NCBI RefSeq assembly: GCF_001651855.1
Contig: NZ_LNQC01000045.1
Location: 1 to 64,000 of the forward strand
Source: Sinorhizobium americanum
Lineage (GTDB): Bacteria > Pseudomonadota > Alphaproteobacteria > Rhizobiales > Rhizobiaceae
Length of the DNA: 64,000 nt
Reading direction: 5' to 3'
Below, one piece after another: positions 25,773 through 37,681 of the stretch; position 1 is the first letter of the stretch; the number at the start of each line of letters is the position of its first letter. The notes under the pieces are model-generated. The model was given only the letters and a program-made list of their open reading frames with translations. It ran no database searches and had not been told where the DNA came from. Made by a program: the position numbers and the translations under genes.

Positions 25773-28058
25773 TCAAGTCCCGGCATTGTAGGCGGCGATT
25801 GCAGCCAGGTTGACGATGTCGGAGTCCTTGGCCGACATGGAGACGATCTGCACCGACTTATCGAAGCCGACGAGCAGCGGGCCGATGACCGTCGAGCCGC
25901 CCAGTTCCTGGAGCATCTTGGTGGAGATCGAGGCTGAGTGGAAGGCGGGCATCACCAGCACGTTGGCGGTGCCGGACAGCCGGCAGAACGGATATTGCTC
26001 CATCACCCGATGATTGAGCGCCACGTCGGCGGCCATTTCGCCGTCATATTCGAAGTCGACACGGCGTCGGTCGAGAATCTTCACGGCCTCGCGCACCCGC
26101 TCTGAGCGCTCGCCCGATGGATGGCCGAAGGTCGAGTAAGCCAGCATGGCGACCCGCGGCACGTAGCCGAGCCGCTTGGCGAGGCCGGCGGCCTCCTCGG
26201 CAATATCGGCCAGTTCCTCGGCCGACGGCATGTCGTGCACGGCGGTGTCGGCGACGAGCACGGTGCGGCCGCGGCAGAGCGCGATCGAGACGCCGATCAC
26301 CCGGTGGCCGGGCTTTGCGTCGATGCAGCGGCGGACGTCCTCGAGCGCCGTCGAATAATTGCGCGTAAGACCGGTGACCATGCCGTCGGCATCGCCAAGC
26401 GCGACCATCGAGGCGGCGAAGTGGTTGCGGTCGTTGTTGATCAGCCGCTGCACGTCGCGGAAGAGGTAGCCCTTGCGCTGCAGGCGGGCATAGAGGAAGT
26501 CGGTATAGGCGCCGACACGTTTCGACAGGCGGGCATTGACGATCTGGATGCCCGGTCGGTCGAGGTCAATGCCTTCCCGCTCGGCGGTTTCGCGCATCTG
26601 CTCCTCGCGTCCGAGCAGGATGGCCGTGCCGAGCTGCTGGTTCGCATAGGCAATGGCCGAGCGCATCATCTGCACTTCCTCGCCCTCGGCGAAGACGATG
26701 CGTTTCGGCTGGCGGCGGACGCGCTCGTAGATGCGCTGCAGCGTCGATGCGATCGGATCGCGCCGGGCCGAAAGCTGCTGCCCGTAGGCATTGAGATCGG
26801 TGATCGGCTTGCGCGCGACGCCCGTCTCCATGGCTGCCTTCGCGACCGCCATCGGGATCGCCGAGATCAGGCGCGGATCGAAGGGCACCGGAATTATGTA
26901 CTGCGCTCCGAAGCGCGGCCGGTTGCCCTGGTAGGCGGCGGCGACGTCGTCCGGCACGTCTTCCTTGGCGAGGCTGGCAAGCGCTTCCGCCGCGGCGATC
27001 TTCATCGCGTCGTTGATCGTCGAGGCGCGCACGTCGAGCGCGCCGCGGAAGATATAGGGGAAGCCGAGGACATTGTTGACCTGGTTCGGATAATCGGAGC
27101 GGCCGGTCGCGACGATTGCATCGTCGCGAATCTGGGCGACCTCTTCCGGGGTGATTTCCGGATCCGGATTGGCCATGGCGAAGATGATCGGCTTCGGAGC
27201 GAGCGAGCGCACCATATCGGGTGACAGCGCGCCCTTTGCCGAGAGTCCGAAGAACACGTCGGCGCCCTCGACCGCCTCGGCCAGCGTCCGGCGATCGGTC
27301 TCGACCGCATGCGCCGACTTCCACTGGTTCATGCCTTCGGTGCGGCCCTTGAAGATCACGCCCTTGGTGTCGCAGAGGATGATGTTTTGCGGATTGAAGC
27401 CCATCGCCTTGATCAGCTCGATGCAAGCGATGGCGGCCGCACCGGCGCCGTTGCAGACGAGCTTGGTCGTCTTGAAGTCGCGCCCGGTCAGCGTCAGCGC
27501 ATTGATGAGACCGGCGGCGGCGATGATCGCCGTGCCGTGCTGGTCGTCATGGAACACCGGAATGTCCATGACCTCGCGCAGTCGTTGCTCGATGATGAAA
27601 CAGTCCGGTGCCTTGATGTCCTCGAGATTGATGCCGCCGAAGGAGGGACCGAGGAAGCGCACGCAGTTGATGAATTCGTCGACATTCTCGGTATCGACCT
27701 CGAGGTCGATCGAATCGACATCGGCGAAACGCTTGAAGAGCACCGACTTGCCCTCCATCACCGGCTTCGAGGCAAGCGCCCCCAAATTGCCGAGGCCGAG
27801 GATCGCCGTGCCATTCGAAATAACCGCCACCATGTTGCCGCGCGCCGTGTAGTCATAGGCCGTCGCCGGATCCTCGGCGATTGCCTTGACGGGAACGGCG
27901 ACACCCGGCGAATAGGCGAGCGACAGGTCGCGCTGCGTCGCCATCGGTTTCGTCGGCGAGATCTCCAGCTTGCCGGGACGACCCTGGGAATGGAAGTCGA
28001 GTGCTTCCTGTTCAGTCACGCTCGTCCTCGTGCGGTCGGACTTGTCGGTAGCCGGCAT
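25773..28058 (-). CDS. tme: NADP-type malic enzyme with phosphotransacetylase-like C-terminal domain
   Basis: 761 residues. It decarboxylates malate to pyruvate. The N-terminal malic enzyme half (about 1-430) has LSLAYSPGVAVPV, the catalytic lysine/metal region GGINLEDIKAPDCF and HDDQHGTAI, then an NAD(P) Rossmann segment LVCNGAGAAAIACIEL. The C-terminal half (about 440-755) resembles phosphate acetyltransferase and is regulatory in this family. S. meliloti has two such chimeric enzymes, NAD-type DME and NADP-type TME; adjacency to olsB points to TME. AGGAGG lies upstream of the start. It is divergent from mutS by 102 bases. Confidence 0.92.
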   Translation of the reverse strand: MPATDKSDRTRTSVTEQEALDFHSQGRPGKLEISPTKPMATQRDLSLAYSPGVAVPVKAIAEDPATAYDYTARGNMVAVISNGTAILGLGNLGALASKPVMEGKSVLFKRFADVDSIDLEVDTENVDEFINCVRFLGPSFGGINLEDIKAPDCFIIEQRLREVMDIPVFHDDQHGTAIIAAAGLINALTLTGRDFKTTKLVCNGAGAAAIACIELIKAMGFNPQNIILCDTKGVIFKGRTEGMNQWKSAHAVETDRRTLAEAVEGADVFFGLSAKGALSPDMVRSLAPKPIIFAMANPDPEITPEEVAQIRDDAIVATGRSDYPNQVNNVLGFPYIFRGALDVRASTINDAMKIAAAEALASLAKEDVPDDVAAAYQGNRPRFGAQYIIPVPFDPRLISAIPMAVAKAAMETGVARKPITDLNAYGQQLSARRDPIASTLQRIYERVRRQPKRIVFAEGEEVQMMRSAIAYANQQLGTAILLGREEQMRETAEREGIDLDRPGIQIVNARLSKRVGAYTDFLYARLQRKGYLFRDVQRLINNDRNHFAASMVALGDADGMVTGLTRNYSTALEDVRRCIDAKPGHRVIGVSIALCRGRTVLVADTAVHDMPSAEELADIAEEAAGLAKRLGYVPRVAMLAYSTFGHPSGERSERVREAVKILDRRRVDFEYDGEMAADVALNHRVMEQYPFCRLSGTANVLVMPAFHSASISTKMLQELGGSTVIGPLLVGFDKSVQIVSMSAKDSDIVNLAAIAAYNAGT

Positions 28059-28160
28059 GTTTCCTCAACCTCCTGTGGGCGACCCTTTCGATCAGCCTCT
28101 TTGTTGTTGTCGTCTATAAATGCTTGCGGATAGTGTGACATCTCTTTTTTTGGAACAATC

Positions 28161-30908
28161 ATGAATTTCATGCCTGACGCATCGAGCCGCACGGGCGACG
28201 TCCTTTCCGTGTCCGATCTGGCGAGCGAGGAGAGCCGCTCCACTGCCACGCCGATGATGGAGCAGTTCATCGAGATCAAGGCGAACAATCCGGATTCGCT
28301 GTTGTTCTACCGGATGGGCGATTTCTACGAGTTGTTCTTCCAGGATGCGGTGGAAGCCTCCCGCGCGCTCGGCATTACGCTTACCAAACGCGGCCAGCAT
28401 CTGGGCCAGGACATCCCGATGTGCGGGGTGCCGGTGCACGCCGCCGACGACTACCTGCAGAAGCTGATCGCGCTCGGCTTCCGGGTCGCCGTCTGCGAGC
28501 AGGTGGAGGACCCCGCCGAAGCGAAGAAGCGCGGCGGCAAATCGGTGGTGCGCCGCGACGTCGTGCGGCTGGTGACGCCGGGGACGATCACCGAGGACAA
28601 GCTGCTCTCGCCCTCGGAAACCAATTATTTAATGGCGCTCGCCCGCATCCGCAGCGGCTCGGATCCGGCCTACGCGCTCGCCTGGATCGACATTTCCACC
28701 GGCATTTTCCGTCTTGCCGAGACGGCCGAGAGCCGGCTGCTCGCCGACATCCTGCGCGTCGAGCCGCGCGAGCTGATCCTGCCCGACACCGTCTTCCACG
28801 ATCCGGAGCTGCGGCCGGTCTTCGACGTGCTCGGACGGGTGGCGGTGCCGCAGCCGGCAGTCCTCTTCGACAGTGCGACGGCGGAAGGCCGGATTGGCCG
28901 GTACTACGGCGTAAAAACCCTCGACGGCTTCGGCACCTTCTCGCGCGCCGAGCTTGCGGCCGCTTCGGCGGCGATCTCCTATGTCGAGAAGACGCAGCTC
29001 GCGGAGCGTCCAGCGCTTGGTATTCCCGAGCGCGAGAGCGCCGCCTCGTCCCTCTTCATCGATCCCGCAACCCGCGCAAATCTCGAACTCGCCAAGACGC
29101 TCTCCGGCGCCCGTGACGGAAGCCTGCTGCGTGCCCTCGATCGGACCGTCACCAGCGGCGGCGCGCGCCTGCTCGCCGAGCGGTTGATGTCGCCTTTGAC
29201 AGATCCGGAGCGGATCAACCAACGGCTCGATTCGATCGAGGTCCTGCTCGACCAGCCGAGCTTCGCCATGGATGTCCGCGATGCCTTGCGGCGTGCACCG
29301 GACATGCCGCGTGCCCTGTCCAGGCTCGCGCTCGGCCGCGGCGGGCCACGCGATCTCGGCGCCATCCAGGCAGGGCTTCGGGCAGCGGTGGCTATCTCGG
29401 CGCTGCTTTCGGGCGCCCGGCTCTCCGCGGAACTCAGCGAGGCGCAAGCAGCGGTCGCCGCCTTGCCGGCGTCGTTGCTGGCACGTCTCGATTCGACGCT
29501 TGGCGAAGATCTGCCGCTTCTGAAACGCGACGGCGGTTTCTTGCGCGAAGGGGCGAGCAGCGAACTCGACGAGATGCGGGCGCTTCGCGACCAGTCGCGC
29601 CGTGTCATTGCCGGCCTGCAGCTTCAGTATTGCGAAGAGACCGGCATCAAGTCGCTGAAGATCAAGCACAACAACGTGCTCGGCTATTTCATCGAAGTCA
29701 CCGCCGGCAATGCCGGGGCGATGACCGACACGGACGCCGGCCGTGCCCGCTTCATCCATCGCCAGACCATGGCGAATGCGATGCGCTTCACCACCACGGA
29801 ACTTGCCGAGCTCGAGACGAAGATTGCCAATGCCGCCGATCGGGCGCTTGCGATCGAGCTCGAGGCCTTCGAGGCGATGGCCCGCGAGGTCGTCGCCGAG
29901 GCCGACGCGATCAAAGCGGCGGCGCTGGCGCTCGCGACGCTCGACGTCTCGGCGGGGCTTGCCGTGCTTGCCGAGGAGCAGAACTATGCGCGGCCGCTCG
30001 TCGATCACTCGCGGATGTTTTCGATCGACGGCGGACGCCACCCGGTCGTCGAGCAGGCGCTCAGGCGCCAGGCGGCCAATCCTTTCGTCGCCAATGGCTG
30101 CGACCTGTCGCCTCCGGACGGTCCTGAGGCCGGCGCCATCTGGCTGCTCACCGGCCCCAACATGGGCGGCAAGTCGACTTTCCTGCGCCAGAACGCGCTG
30201 ATCGCTATCATGGCGCAGATGGGCTCCTTCGTGCCCGCCAATGCCGCCCATATCGGCATCGTCGACCGGCTCTTCTCGCGCGTCGGCGCCTCGGACGATC
30301 TCGCCCGCGGCCGCTCGACCTTCATGGTCGAGATGGTCGAGACGGCGGCGATCCTCAACCAGGCGACGGACCGATCGCTGGTCATCCTCGACGAGATCGG
30401 CCGCGGCACCGCTACCTTCGACGGCCTGTCGATCGCCTGGGCGGCGGTCGAGCACCTGCACGAGGTCAATCGCTGCCGCGGGCTCTTCGCCACCCATTTC
30501 CATGAACTGACGGTGCTGTCGGAAAAGCTCGGGCGGCTTTCCAATGCGACGATGCGGGTCAAGGAATGGGACGGCGACGTAATCTTCCTGCACGAGGTCG
30601 GTCCGGGTGCGGCCGACCGTTCCTACGGCATTCAGGTCGCCCGTCTTGCGGGTCTGCCGGCCTCCGTGGTGGCGCGGGCGAGGGACGTGCTTGCCAAGCT
30701 CGAGGATGCCGACCGAAAGAACCCGGCAAGCCAGCTGATCGACGACCTGCCGCTCTTCCAGGTCGCGGTCAGGCGCGAAGAGGCGGCGAGGGCCTCCGTC
30801 CCCTCCAAGGTCGACGAGGCGCTGCGAGCGCTCAACCCCGACGACATGACGCCGCGTGAGGCGCTGGATGCGCTCTACGCCTTGAAAAAGGACCTGGCTA
30901 GCCGTTGA
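28161..30908 (+). CDS. mutS: DNA mismatch repair ATPase MutS
   Basis: 915 residues. The N-terminal mismatch-binding domain contains [11 protein letters not shown] with the Phe-x-Glu wedge that stacks on the mispaired base. Connector, lever and clamp domains follow, and the ABC-type ATPase has Walker [24 protein letters not shown] (Walker B) and the ATHFHEL histidine. It recognises mismatches and recruits MutL. The first ATG at 28161 is used; one three codons later is possible. glnD follows after a 200-base gap that contains a RIME-like relic. Confidence 0.97.
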   Translation: MNFMPDASSRTGDVLSVSDLASEESRSTATPMMEQFIEIKANNPDSLLFYRMGDFYELFFQDAVEASRALGITLTKRGQHLGQDIPMCGVPVHAADDYLQKLIALGFRVAVCEQVEDPAEAKKRGGKSVVRRDVVRLVTPGTITEDKLLSPSETNYLMALARIRSGSDPAYALAWIDISTGIFRLAETAESRLLADILRVEPRELILPDTVFHDPELRPVFDVLGRVAVPQPAVLFDSATAEGRIGRYYGVKTLDGFGTFSRAELAAASAAISYVEKTQLAERPALGIPERESAASSLFIDPATRANLELAKTLSGARDGSLLRALDRTVTSGGARLLAERLMSPLTDPERINQRLDSIEVLLDQPSFAMDVRDALRRAPDMPRALSRLALGRGGPRDLGAIQAGLRAAVAISALLSGARLSAELSEAQAAVAALPASLLARLDSTLGEDLPLLKRDGGFLREGASSELDEMRALRDQSRRVIAGLQLQYCEETGIKSLKIKHNNVLGYFIEVTAGNAGAMTDTDAGRARFIHRQTMANAMRFTTTELAELETKIANAADRALAIELEAFEAMAREVVAEADAIKAAALALATLDVSAGLAVLAEEQNYARPLVDHSRMFSIDGGRHPVVEQALRRQAANPFVANGCDLSPPDGPEAGAIWLLTGPNMGGKSTFLRQNALIAIMAQMGSFVPANAAHIGIVDRLFSRVGASDDLARGRSTFMVEMVETAAILNQATDRSLVILDEIGRGTATFDGLSIAWAAVEHLHEVNRCRGLFATHFHELTVLSEKLGRLSNATMRVKEWDGDVIFLHEVGPGAADRSYGIQVARLAGLPASVVARARDVLAKLEDADRKNPASQLIDDLPLFQVAVRREEAARASVPSKVDEALRALNPDDMTPREALDALYALKKDLASR

Positions 30909-30987
30909 CTTGGGAGGCGAGTCTTAACGCGCCCGGGCCGTTGTGCAGCGTCCCGATTTTTCCTGTCAATCGACTGGCAAAAAGGCT

Positions 30988-31067
30988 ATACAGCGCCGCG
31001 TGCCTTTTCATGAGGGCATGTGGTAGTGCTTGAAATGCTGCATGATTCCGGCGCTTGCACATGCAGC
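30988..31067 (+). repeat. Degenerate RIME-like palindromic element upstream of glnD
   Basis: TACAGCGCCGCGTGCC...GTGCTTGAAATGCTGCATGATTCC has the same order of motifs as the elements at 45738-45965. The second palindrome is GCTGCATG (31037-31044) and CATGCAGC (31060-31067), perfect 8-base arms. It ends 41 bases before the glnD start and may form a hairpin in its leader. Confidence 0.6.
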
Positions 31068-31108
31068 GAACGATACGATCAGTCGGACAGGACGCCTCCC
31101 GGCACTCA

Positions 31109-33958
31109 ATGGCCAGACACGAAACTTCCTTCCCCGAAATTCTCGACGTTGCCGCGCTTCGGGCGAAGTGCGGCTTCATCGCCTCGGCCCATGCCGAGCA
31201 GCGCGAGCCGATGCGCCGCGCGCTTCTCGCCGCCTTCAAAGAGGCGAACAATGCCGGCCGCACCAAGGCACGCGAATTGCTCGCGGCCGACGGGGCCGGG
31301 ATCAAATGCGCCGAGCGCATCTCCTGGCTTCAGGATCAACTCATCACCGTTCTGCACGATTTCGTGCTGAACGAGGTGTTCGACGCCGCCCATGCGCCGC
31401 CAGCATCCCGGCTCGCCGTGACCGCGGTCGGCGGCTATGGCCGCGGCACGCTGGCGCCGGGCTCGGATATCGACCTGCTCTTTCTGCTGCCGCCGAAAAA
31501 GGCGGTCTGGTCGGAACCCGCCATCGAGTTCATGCTCTACGTGCTGTGGGACCTCGGCTTCAAGGTCGGCCATGCGACGCGCACCATCGACGAATGCATC
31601 CGGCTGTCACGCGCCGACATGACGATCCGCACCGCGATCCTCGAATGCCGCTACATTTGCGGCTCCGAGGCGCTGGCGGGCGAACTCGAACAGCGCTTCG
31701 ATCACGAGATCGTCCGCAACACCGGCCCCGAATTCATCGCCGCCAAGCTTGCCGAGCGCGACGGGCGCCACCGCAAGGCGGGCGACACCCGCTACCTCGT
31801 CGAGCCGAACGTCAAGGAGGGCAAGGGGGGCCTGCGCGATCTGCACACGCTGTTCTGGATCGCCAAGTATTTCTATCGTGTCAAGGATCCGGCTGACCTC
31901 GTCAAGCTTGGCGTTTTGTCGCGGCAGGAATACAAGCTCTTCCAGAAATCGGACGATTTCCTCTGGGCAGTGCGTTGCCATATGCACTTTTTGACCGGAA
32001 AGGCGGAAGAACGGCTGTCCTTCGACATCCAGCGCGAGATTGCCGAAGCGCTCGGCTATCACGACCATCCGGGCCTCTCGGCGGTCGAACGATTCATGAA
32101 GCACTACTTCCTCGTCGCCAAGGACGTCGGCGATCTCACCCGCATCTTCTGCGCCGCGCTTGAGGACCAGCAGGCCAAGGACACCCCGGGGATCTCGGGC
32201 GTCTTCAGCCGTTTCCGGCACCGCACGCGCAAGATTGCCGGTACGCTCGACTTCGTCGACGATGGCGGCCGCATCGCGCTCGCAAGCCCGGACGTCTTTA
32301 AACGGGACCCGATCAACCTGCTGCGCCTGTTCCACATCGCCGATATCCACGGGCTGGAGTTCCACCCGAACGCGCTGAAGCAGGTGACGCGTTCGCTCGG
32401 CCTGATCACCCCGCATCTGCGCGAAAGCGACGAGGCCAACCGGCTGTTCCTGTCGATCCTCACCTCGCGACGCAATCCGGAACTGATCCTGAGGCGCATG
32501 AATGAGTCGGGCGTGCTCGGCCGCTTCATTCCGGATTTCGGCAAGATCGTCTCGATGATGCAGTTCAACATGTATCATCACTATACTGTAGACGAGCACC
32601 TGCTGCGCTCGGTCGACGTCCTGTCGCGGATCGATCGCGGCCTCGAGGAGGAAGCGCACCCGCTGACGGCGATGCTGATGCCCAGCATCGAAGATCGCGA
32701 GGCGCTCTACGTCGCCGTGCTGCTGCACGACATCGCCAAAGGCCGGCCCGAGGATCACTCGGTCGCCGGCGCCAAGGTTGCCCGCAGGCTCTGCCCGCGT
32801 CTCGGCCTCTCGGCGAAGCAGACGGAGACGGTGGTCTGGCTGGTCGAGGAACATCTGACCATGTCGATGGTCGCGCAGACCCGCGACTTGAACGACCGCA
32901 AGACCATCCTCGACTTCACAGACCGCGTGCAATCGCTCGAGCGCCTGAAAATGCTGCTGATCCTGACCGTCTGCGACATCCGGGCGGTCGGCCCCGGCGT
33001 CTGGAACGGCTGGAAGGGGCAGCTGCTGCGCACGCTCTATTACGAGACCGAGCTGCTTCTCTCCGGCGGTTTCTCGGAACTGTCGCGCAAGGAGCGGGCA
33101 AAGCACGCCGCCCATATGCTTGCCGACGCGCTCAAGGATTGGTCGAAGAAGGAGCGGGACGCCTATGTCCGGCTTCACTATCAGCCCTATCTCCTGACCG
33201 TGGCGCTCGAGGATCAGGTGAGGCACGCCGGATTCATCCGTGAGGCGGACCGGGCCGGCAAGACCCTGGCGACGATGGTGCGCACCCATCATTTCCACGC
33301 CATCACCGAGATCACCGTGCTTTCGCCGGACCACCCGCGCCTGCTGACGGTCATCGCCGGCGCCTGCGCCGCGGCGGGGGCCAACATCGTCGACGCGCAG
33401 ATCCATACGACCTCGGACGGCCGCGCGCTGGATACGATCCTCGTCAACCGGGAGTTCTCGGTCGACGAGGACGAGACGCGGCGCGCGGCAAGCATCGGCA
33501 AGCTGATCGAGGACGTGCTCTCCGGCCGCAAGCGCCTGCCGGAGGTGATCGCCAGCCGCACCCGGGCAAAGAGGCGCAGCAGGGCCTTTACCGTGACGCC
33601 CGAGGTGACGATCAGCAACACGCTGTCGAACAAGTTCACCGTCATCGAGGTCGAGGGCCTCGACCGGACCGGCTTGCTTTCCGAGATCACCGCGGTGCTC
33701 TCCGACCTGTCGCTCGACATCGCCTCGGCCCATATCACCACCTTCGGCGAGAAGGTCATCGACACCTTCTATGTGACCGACCTGGTCGGCGCGAAGATCA
33801 TCAACGAGAACCGGCAGGGTAACATTGCCGCGCGCCTCAAGGCCGTGCTGGCCGGCGAGGTCGACGAGGCGCGCGAGCGCATGCCCTCCGGCATCATCGC
33901 TCCCGCCCATCCGCCGCGGGCGTCGCACGGTTCCAGAACGACAAAAGCCGAAACATGA
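31109..33958 (+). CDS. glnD: Bifunctional PII uridylyltransferase/uridylyl-removing enzyme GlnD
   Basis: 949 residues from the ATG at 31109 ([10 protein letters not shown]), equal to the S. meliloti protein; an in-frame ATG 18 codons upstream is less likely. The nucleotidyltransferase domain has [19 protein letters not shown]; the HD domain has [17 protein letters not shown]; two C-terminal ACT domains ([14 protein letters not shown] and [15 protein letters not shown]) sense glutamine. It uridylylates PII proteins (GlnB, GlnK) at low glutamine and removes UMP when glutamine is abundant, setting NtrBC and sigma-54 dependent nitrogen control. Its stop overlaps the murJ start by 4 bases. Confidence 0.98.
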   Translation: MARHETSFPEILDVAALRAKCGFIASAHAEQREPMRRALLAAFKEANNAGRTKARELLAADGAGIKCAERISWLQDQLITVLHDFVLNEVFDAAHAPPASRLAVTAVGGYGRGTLAPGSDIDLLFLLPPKKAVWSEPAIEFMLYVLWDLGFKVGHATRTIDECIRLSRADMTIRTAILECRYICGSEALAGELEQRFDHEIVRNTGPEFIAAKLAERDGRHRKAGDTRYLVEPNVKEGKGGLRDLHTLFWIAKYFYRVKDPADLVKLGVLSRQEYKLFQKSDDFLWAVRCHMHFLTGKAEERLSFDIQREIAEALGYHDHPGLSAVERFMKHYFLVAKDVGDLTRIFCAALEDQQAKDTPGISGVFSRFRHRTRKIAGTLDFVDDGGRIALASPDVFKRDPINLLRLFHIADIHGLEFHPNALKQVTRSLGLITPHLRESDEANRLFLSILTSRRNPELILRRMNESGVLGRFIPDFGKIVSMMQFNMYHHYTVDEHLLRSVDVLSRIDRGLEEEAHPLTAMLMPSIEDREALYVAVLLHDIAKGRPEDHSVAGAKVARRLCPRLGLSAKQTETVVWLVEEHLTMSMVAQTRDLNDRKTILDFTDRVQSLERLKMLLILTVCDIRAVGPGVWNGWKGQLLRTLYYETELLLSGGFSELSRKERAKHAAHMLADALKDWSKKERDAYVRLHYQPYLLTVALEDQVRHAGFIREADRAGKTLATMVRTHHFHAITEITVLSPDHPRLLTVIAGACAAAGANIVDAQIHTTSDGRALDTILVNREFSVDEDETRRAASIGKLIEDVLSGRKRLPEVIASRTRAKRRSRAFTVTPEVTISNTLSNKFTVIEVEGLDRTGLLSEITAVLSDLSLDIASAHITTFGEKVIDTFYVTDLVGAKIINENRQGNIAARLKAVLAGEVDEARERMPSGIIAPAHPPRASHGSRTTKAET

Positions 33959-35562
33959 GCCTCGTCAAGAAATTCGCAACCGTCGGCGGCGCGACGCTTG
34001 GAAGCCGCGTCTTCGGGTTCGTGCGCGAAACCTTCATGGCGGCTGCACTCGGGACCGGGCCGGTCGCCGACGCTTTCAACACGGCCTTCCGGCTCCCCAA
34101 CACCTTTCGCAGGCTTTTCGCCGAGGGTGCATTCAACTCGGCCTTCGTGCCACTCTTCGCCAAGGAGATCGAGGCGCGCGGCATGGACGGCGCCCGCCGC
34201 TTTTCCGAAGAAGTGTTCGGCGTGCTCTTCACCGTTCTTTTGTTGCTGACGATCGCGATGGAACTGGCGATGCCGTTCATCGTGCGCGAACTGATTGCGC
34301 CCGGTTTCGCGGACGATCCGGCGAAGTTTGCAAGCACAGTTACCTTCGCGACGATCATGTTTCCCTATCTCGCCTGCATGTCGCTGGCGGCGATGATGGC
34401 GGGCATGCTCAATTCGCTGCATCGCTATTTTGCCGCGGCGATCGCGCCGGTCTTTCTCAACTTCATCCTGATCGGCGTGCTCGCCTATGCCTGGTATAGC
34501 GGCCAGGACGCGGTCGCTGTCGGCTACAGCCTCTCCTGGGGGGTCATGGCGGCCGGCCTCGTCCAGCTTGCGATCGTCTGGGTTGCCGTGCGCAATGCCG
34601 GCATCCGGATCGGTTTCCGCCGCCCGCGGCTGACCGCCAATGTCCGGCGCCTGCTCGTGCTGGCCCTGCCGGCGGCGATCACCGGCGGCATCACCCAGAT
34701 CAACCTGCTGATCAACACCAATATCGCCTCGGCCAAGGAAGGGGCGGTCTCCTCGCTCGTCTATGCCGACCGCATCTACCAGCTTCCGCTCGGCGTCGTC
34801 GGCATCGCGGTCGCAACCGTGCTCTTGCCGGAGCTGGCGCGGGCGCTTCGCGCCGGCAACCTCAACGAGGCGTCGAACCTCCAGAACCGCTCCGTTGAAT
34901 TCACCCTGTTCCTGACCTTGCCTGCAGCCGCGGCGCTGCTCGTCATGTCGGAGCCGATCGTCCGGCTGCTCTTCGAACGCGGTAAGTTCTTACCGGAATC
35001 GACGGTCGTCGTCGGGCATATCCTGGCGATCTACGGTCTCGGCCTGCCGGCCTTCGTACTCATCAAGGCCTTCATCCCGGGCTTCTTCGCCCGCGAGGAC
35101 ACGCGTACGCCGATGATCTTCGCGGCGATATCGGTGGCGGTGAACGTCTCGCTGGCGCTGACCCTGTTCCCGTCCTTGGCGGCAAGTGGCATCGCTACCG
35201 CCGAGGTCGTCGCCGGCTGGGTCAACGCGCTCCTGCTCTTCGCCACACTTGCCTGGCGCGGCCACTGGGGCCGCGACATTCCGCTTCTGACACGAATACC
35301 GCGCCTCGTGATCGCCGCCGCGGTCATGGCGGCGGCGCTCCACTACGCCATCCAGTGGCTGGCCTTCCCGCTTTCCTCCGCGGCGCCGCTGGCGATCCGC
35401 GCCGCAAGTGTCTGCGGCCTGGTGGCGGTTGCGATGTTGATCTATTTCGCCGCTGCCTTCGGCCTCGGCGGCGCCAGCCTGGGGATGATTCGCCGCAGCT
35501 TGAAGCGCAAGGCGGCACCGGCGGCTGCTTCGGCAGCCGGTGAGGGGACGGACGAGCCATGA
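33955..35562 (+). CDS. murJ: Lipid II flippase MurJ
   Basis: 535 residues with about 14 membrane helices of the MOP/MviN family. It flips undecaprenyl-linked peptidoglycan precursor to the periplasm. The N-terminus [17 protein letters not shown] is the family signature, followed by [19 protein letters not shown] with arginines that line the cavity. A coupled ATGA overlap with glnD is conserved in rhizobia. The C-terminus overlaps the start of a VOC gene by 4 bases. Confidence 0.96.
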   Translation: MSLVKKFATVGGATLGSRVFGFVRETFMAAALGTGPVADAFNTAFRLPNTFRRLFAEGAFNSAFVPLFAKEIEARGMDGARRFSEEVFGVLFTVLLLLTIAMELAMPFIVRELIAPGFADDPAKFASTVTFATIMFPYLACMSLAAMMAGMLNSLHRYFAAAIAPVFLNFILIGVLAYAWYSGQDAVAVGYSLSWGVMAAGLVQLAIVWVAVRNAGIRIGFRRPRLTANVRRLLVLALPAAITGGITQINLLINTNIASAKEGAVSSLVYADRIYQLPLGVVGIAVATVLLPELARALRAGNLNEASNLQNRSVEFTLFLTLPAAAALLVMSEPIVRLLFERGKFLPESTVVVGHILAIYGLGLPAFVLIKAFIPGFFAREDTRTPMIFAAISVAVNVSLALTLFPSLAASGIATAEVVAGWVNALLLFATLAWRGHWGRDIPLLTRIPRLVIAAAVMAAALHYAIQWLAFPLSSAAPLAIRAASVCGLVAVAMLIYFAAAFGLGGASLGMIRRSLKRKAAPAAASAAGEGTDEP

Positions 35563-35951
35563 CGCAGACCATTGCCCGGGTCGCCATTCTCGTTCCGGAC
35601 TATGACGCGGGTATCGCCTTCTATTGCGGCAGGTTGGGGTTCGAACTGATTCAGGACACCGCTGTCGGCGATGGCAAGCGTTGGGTGCTGGTGCGGCCGA
35701 GAGGCGCGACCGAAACCGCGCTGCTCATCGCCAGGGCCGAGGGCGATCGGCAGAAAGCGGCGATCGGCAATCAGACCGGCGGCCGCGTCGGCTTCTTCCT
35801 CTTCACCGACGACTTTGCCCGCGACCATGCGGCGATGCTTGCCGCCGGCGTCGAATTCCTGGAGATGCCGCGCCATGAGGCCTATGGGACTGTCGCCGTC
35901 TTCACCGATCCGTTCGGCAATCGTTGGGACCTCCTGCAACCCGCCTCTTGA
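35559..35951 (+). CDS. VOC family (glyoxalase-like) protein
   Basis: 130 residues: [20 protein letters not shown] at the start and [16 protein letters not shown] at the end mark a two-module VOC domain with an extradiol dioxygenase-like pattern. Start ATGA overlaps the murJ stop, so it is coupled to the glnD-murJ operon, and trpS begins 73 bases after its stop. Substrate unknown; it may have no functional link to its neighbours. Confidence 0.85.
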   Translation: MTQTIARVAILVPDYDAGIAFYCGRLGFELIQDTAVGDGKRWVLVRPRGATETALLIARAEGDRQKAAIGNQTGGRVGFFLFTDDFARDHAAMLAAGVEFLEMPRHEAYGTVAVFTDPFGNRWDLLQPAS

Positions 35952-36024
35952 TTGCATTTGGCCCGCCGTGCATAAGCGCGGCGATATCAATTGGTGGGCC
36001 CTCCACAAGCCCGATGAGGACGAC

Positions 36025-37089
36025 ATGAACGAATTCAGGCCGCTCGTATTTTCCGGCGTTCAACCGACCGGCAATCTGCATCTCGGCAACTATCTCGGCG
36101 CGATCCGCAAATTCGTCGCGCTGCAGGAGAACAACGACTGCATCTATTGCGTCGTCGACCTCCACTCCATCACCGCGCAGCTCGTGCATGACGACCTGCC
36201 GGGCCAGATACGCTCGATCGCGGCCGCCTTCGTCGCCTCGGGCATCGATCCCGAGAAGCATATCGTCTTCAACCAGTCGGCGGTGCCGCAGCATGCGGAG
36301 CTTGCCTGGATCTTCAACTGCGTCGCCCGCATCGGCTGGATGAACCGGATGACGCAATTCAAGGACAAGGCCGGCAAGGACCGCGAGAACGCCTCCCTCG
36401 GCCTGCTTGCTTACCCGAGCCTGATGGCGGCCGACATCCTCGTCTACCGCGCCACCCATGTTCCGGTCGGTGACGACCAGAAGCAGCATCTGGAGCTCAC
36501 CCGCGACATTGCCCAGAAGTTCAATATCGACTTCATGGAGCACATAAGGGCGCGCGGCTACGGCGTCGATATCGTCGTCGGCGAAGAACCGATCCATGCC
36601 TATTTCCCGCCGGTCGAGCCGCTGATCGGCGGACCGGCGCCGCGCGTCATGTCATTGCGCGACGGCACGAAGAAGATGTCGAAATCCGATCCGTCCGACC
36701 TGTCGCGCATCAATCTGCTGGATGATCCGGAGACGATCGCGAAGAAGATTCGCAAGGCCAAGACCGATCCCGATGCGCTGCCGAGCGAAGCCGAAGGGTT
36801 GAAGGGCCGCCCGGAGGCGGAAAACCTCGTCGGCATCTATGCCGCACTTGCCGACCGGACGAAGGATCAGGTCCTCGCCGAGTTCGGCGGTCAGCAATTC
36901 TCGGTCTTCAAGCCGGCCCTTATCGATCTCGCCGTCGAAGTGCTGTCGCCGATCACCGGCGAGATGCGTCGCCTGATGGACGACACGGCGCATATCGACT
37001 CGATCCTCAGGAATGGCGGCGAGCGGGCGCGGGCGCGGGCGGAAAAGACCATGCGCGAGGTTCGCGAGATCATCGGCTTTTTGCAGTAG
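36025..37089 (+). CDS. trpS: Tryptophanyl-tRNA synthetase
   Basis: 354 residues, class I synthetase. The HIGH-type motif is [13 protein letters not shown] near the N-terminus and the KMSKS motif is [18 protein letters not shown] and the tryptophan-binding region are in place. The ATG at 36025 has GAGG five to nine bases upstream, and the long in-frame extension upstream is a different-frame reading of the VOC gene. Follows glnD-murJ-VOC, possibly by read-through. Confidence 0.97.
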   Translation: MNEFRPLVFSGVQPTGNLHLGNYLGAIRKFVALQENNDCIYCVVDLHSITAQLVHDDLPGQIRSIAAAFVASGIDPEKHIVFNQSAVPQHAELAWIFNCVARIGWMNRMTQFKDKAGKDRENASLGLLAYPSLMAADILVYRATHVPVGDDQKQHLELTRDIAQKFNIDFMEHIRARGYGVDIVVGEEPIHAYFPPVEPLIGGPAPRVMSLRDGTKKMSKSDPSDLSRINLLDDPETIAKKIRKAKTDPDALPSEAEGLKGRPEAENLVGIYAALADRTKDQVLAEFGGQQFSVFKPALIDLAVEVLSPITGEMRRLMDDTAHIDSILRNGGERARARAEKTMREVREIIGFLQ

Positions 37090-37141
37090 TCCGCCGAAAT
37101 GAGAGCTTGCGGGACGCATGCGGCGATGTAATGTTCGCCGC

Positions 37142-37633
37142 ATGGTTTCCACCCGACTCTCACGACTGGAAGGTCATCGCCGCAAGTTCATGGCGGTGAT
37201 CGACGACACGCCCGAATGCGGTCGTGCCGTGCACTATGCAGGCATGCGCGCCAAGAACTCCAATGGCGGTCTCGTGCTCCTCTATGTTATCTCCGACGCC
37301 GACTTCCAGCAATGGCTGGGCGTGGAGGAAATCATGCGGGCGGAGGCGCGCGAGGAGGCCGAGGCGACGCTGGCCAAGGTCGCGCAGACGGTACGCGAGA
37401 GAATCGGCATCGAGCCGGAAATCGTCATTCGCGAGGGGATCGCCACGGAGCAGATATACGCGCTGATCGAGGAAGATCGGGATATCGCCATCCTCGTGCT
37501 TGCCGCGGGATCGGCGAAGGAAGGGCCAGGCCCTCTCGTATCGTCGATCGCAGGCAAGGCGGCGGCCTTTCCGATTCCGGTCACGGTCATTCCCGATCTT
37601 CTGACCGACGAGGAGATCGACGCGCTGACCTGA
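37142..37633 (+). CDS. Universal stress protein family protein
   Basis: About 163 residues with a UspA fold: KFMAVIDDTPECGRAVHYAG at the N-terminal strand, and near the end a nucleotide-loop region with VLAAGSAKEGPGPLVSSI in place of the usual G-2x-G-9x-GS/T, then FPIPVTVIPD. The loop is partly altered, so ATP binding is uncertain. The start at 37142 fits the homologous N-terminus; an ATG at 37118 has a better-placed GGGA and cannot be excluded. It lies between trpS and nfuA and ends 20 bases before the predicted nfuA -35. Confidence 0.85.
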   Translation: MVSTRLSRLEGHRRKFMAVIDDTPECGRAVHYAGMRAKNSNGGLVLLYVISDADFQQWLGVEEIMRAEAREEAEATLAKVAQTVRERIGIEPEIVIREGIATEQIYALIEEDRDIAILVLAAGSAKEGPGPLVSSIAGKAAAFPIPVTVIPDLLTDEEIDALT

Positions 37634-37652
37634 CCGTGCGGCAGAACGCGCC

Positions 37653-37681
37653 CTTGCGGCGCCGGAGCGATGCCCCTATAT
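37653..37681 (+). promoter_or_regulatory. Near-consensus nfuA promoter
   Basis: CTTGCG (37653-37658), 17 bases, CTATAT (37676-37681). The -10 is an exact match and the -35 matches four of six to the rhizobial consensus CTTGAC-N17-CTATAT. The predicted transcript starts near 37688, about 50 bases before the nfuA ATG. Confidence 0.75.

Noticed and set aside
28629..30593. 654-codon minus-strand frame opposite mutS
   Set aside because: Composition effect of GC-rich codon usage; mutS motifs are intact on the other strand.
31607..33928. 773-codon minus-strand frame opposite glnD
   Set aside because: Long antisense frame, with glnD fully supported by domains and length.
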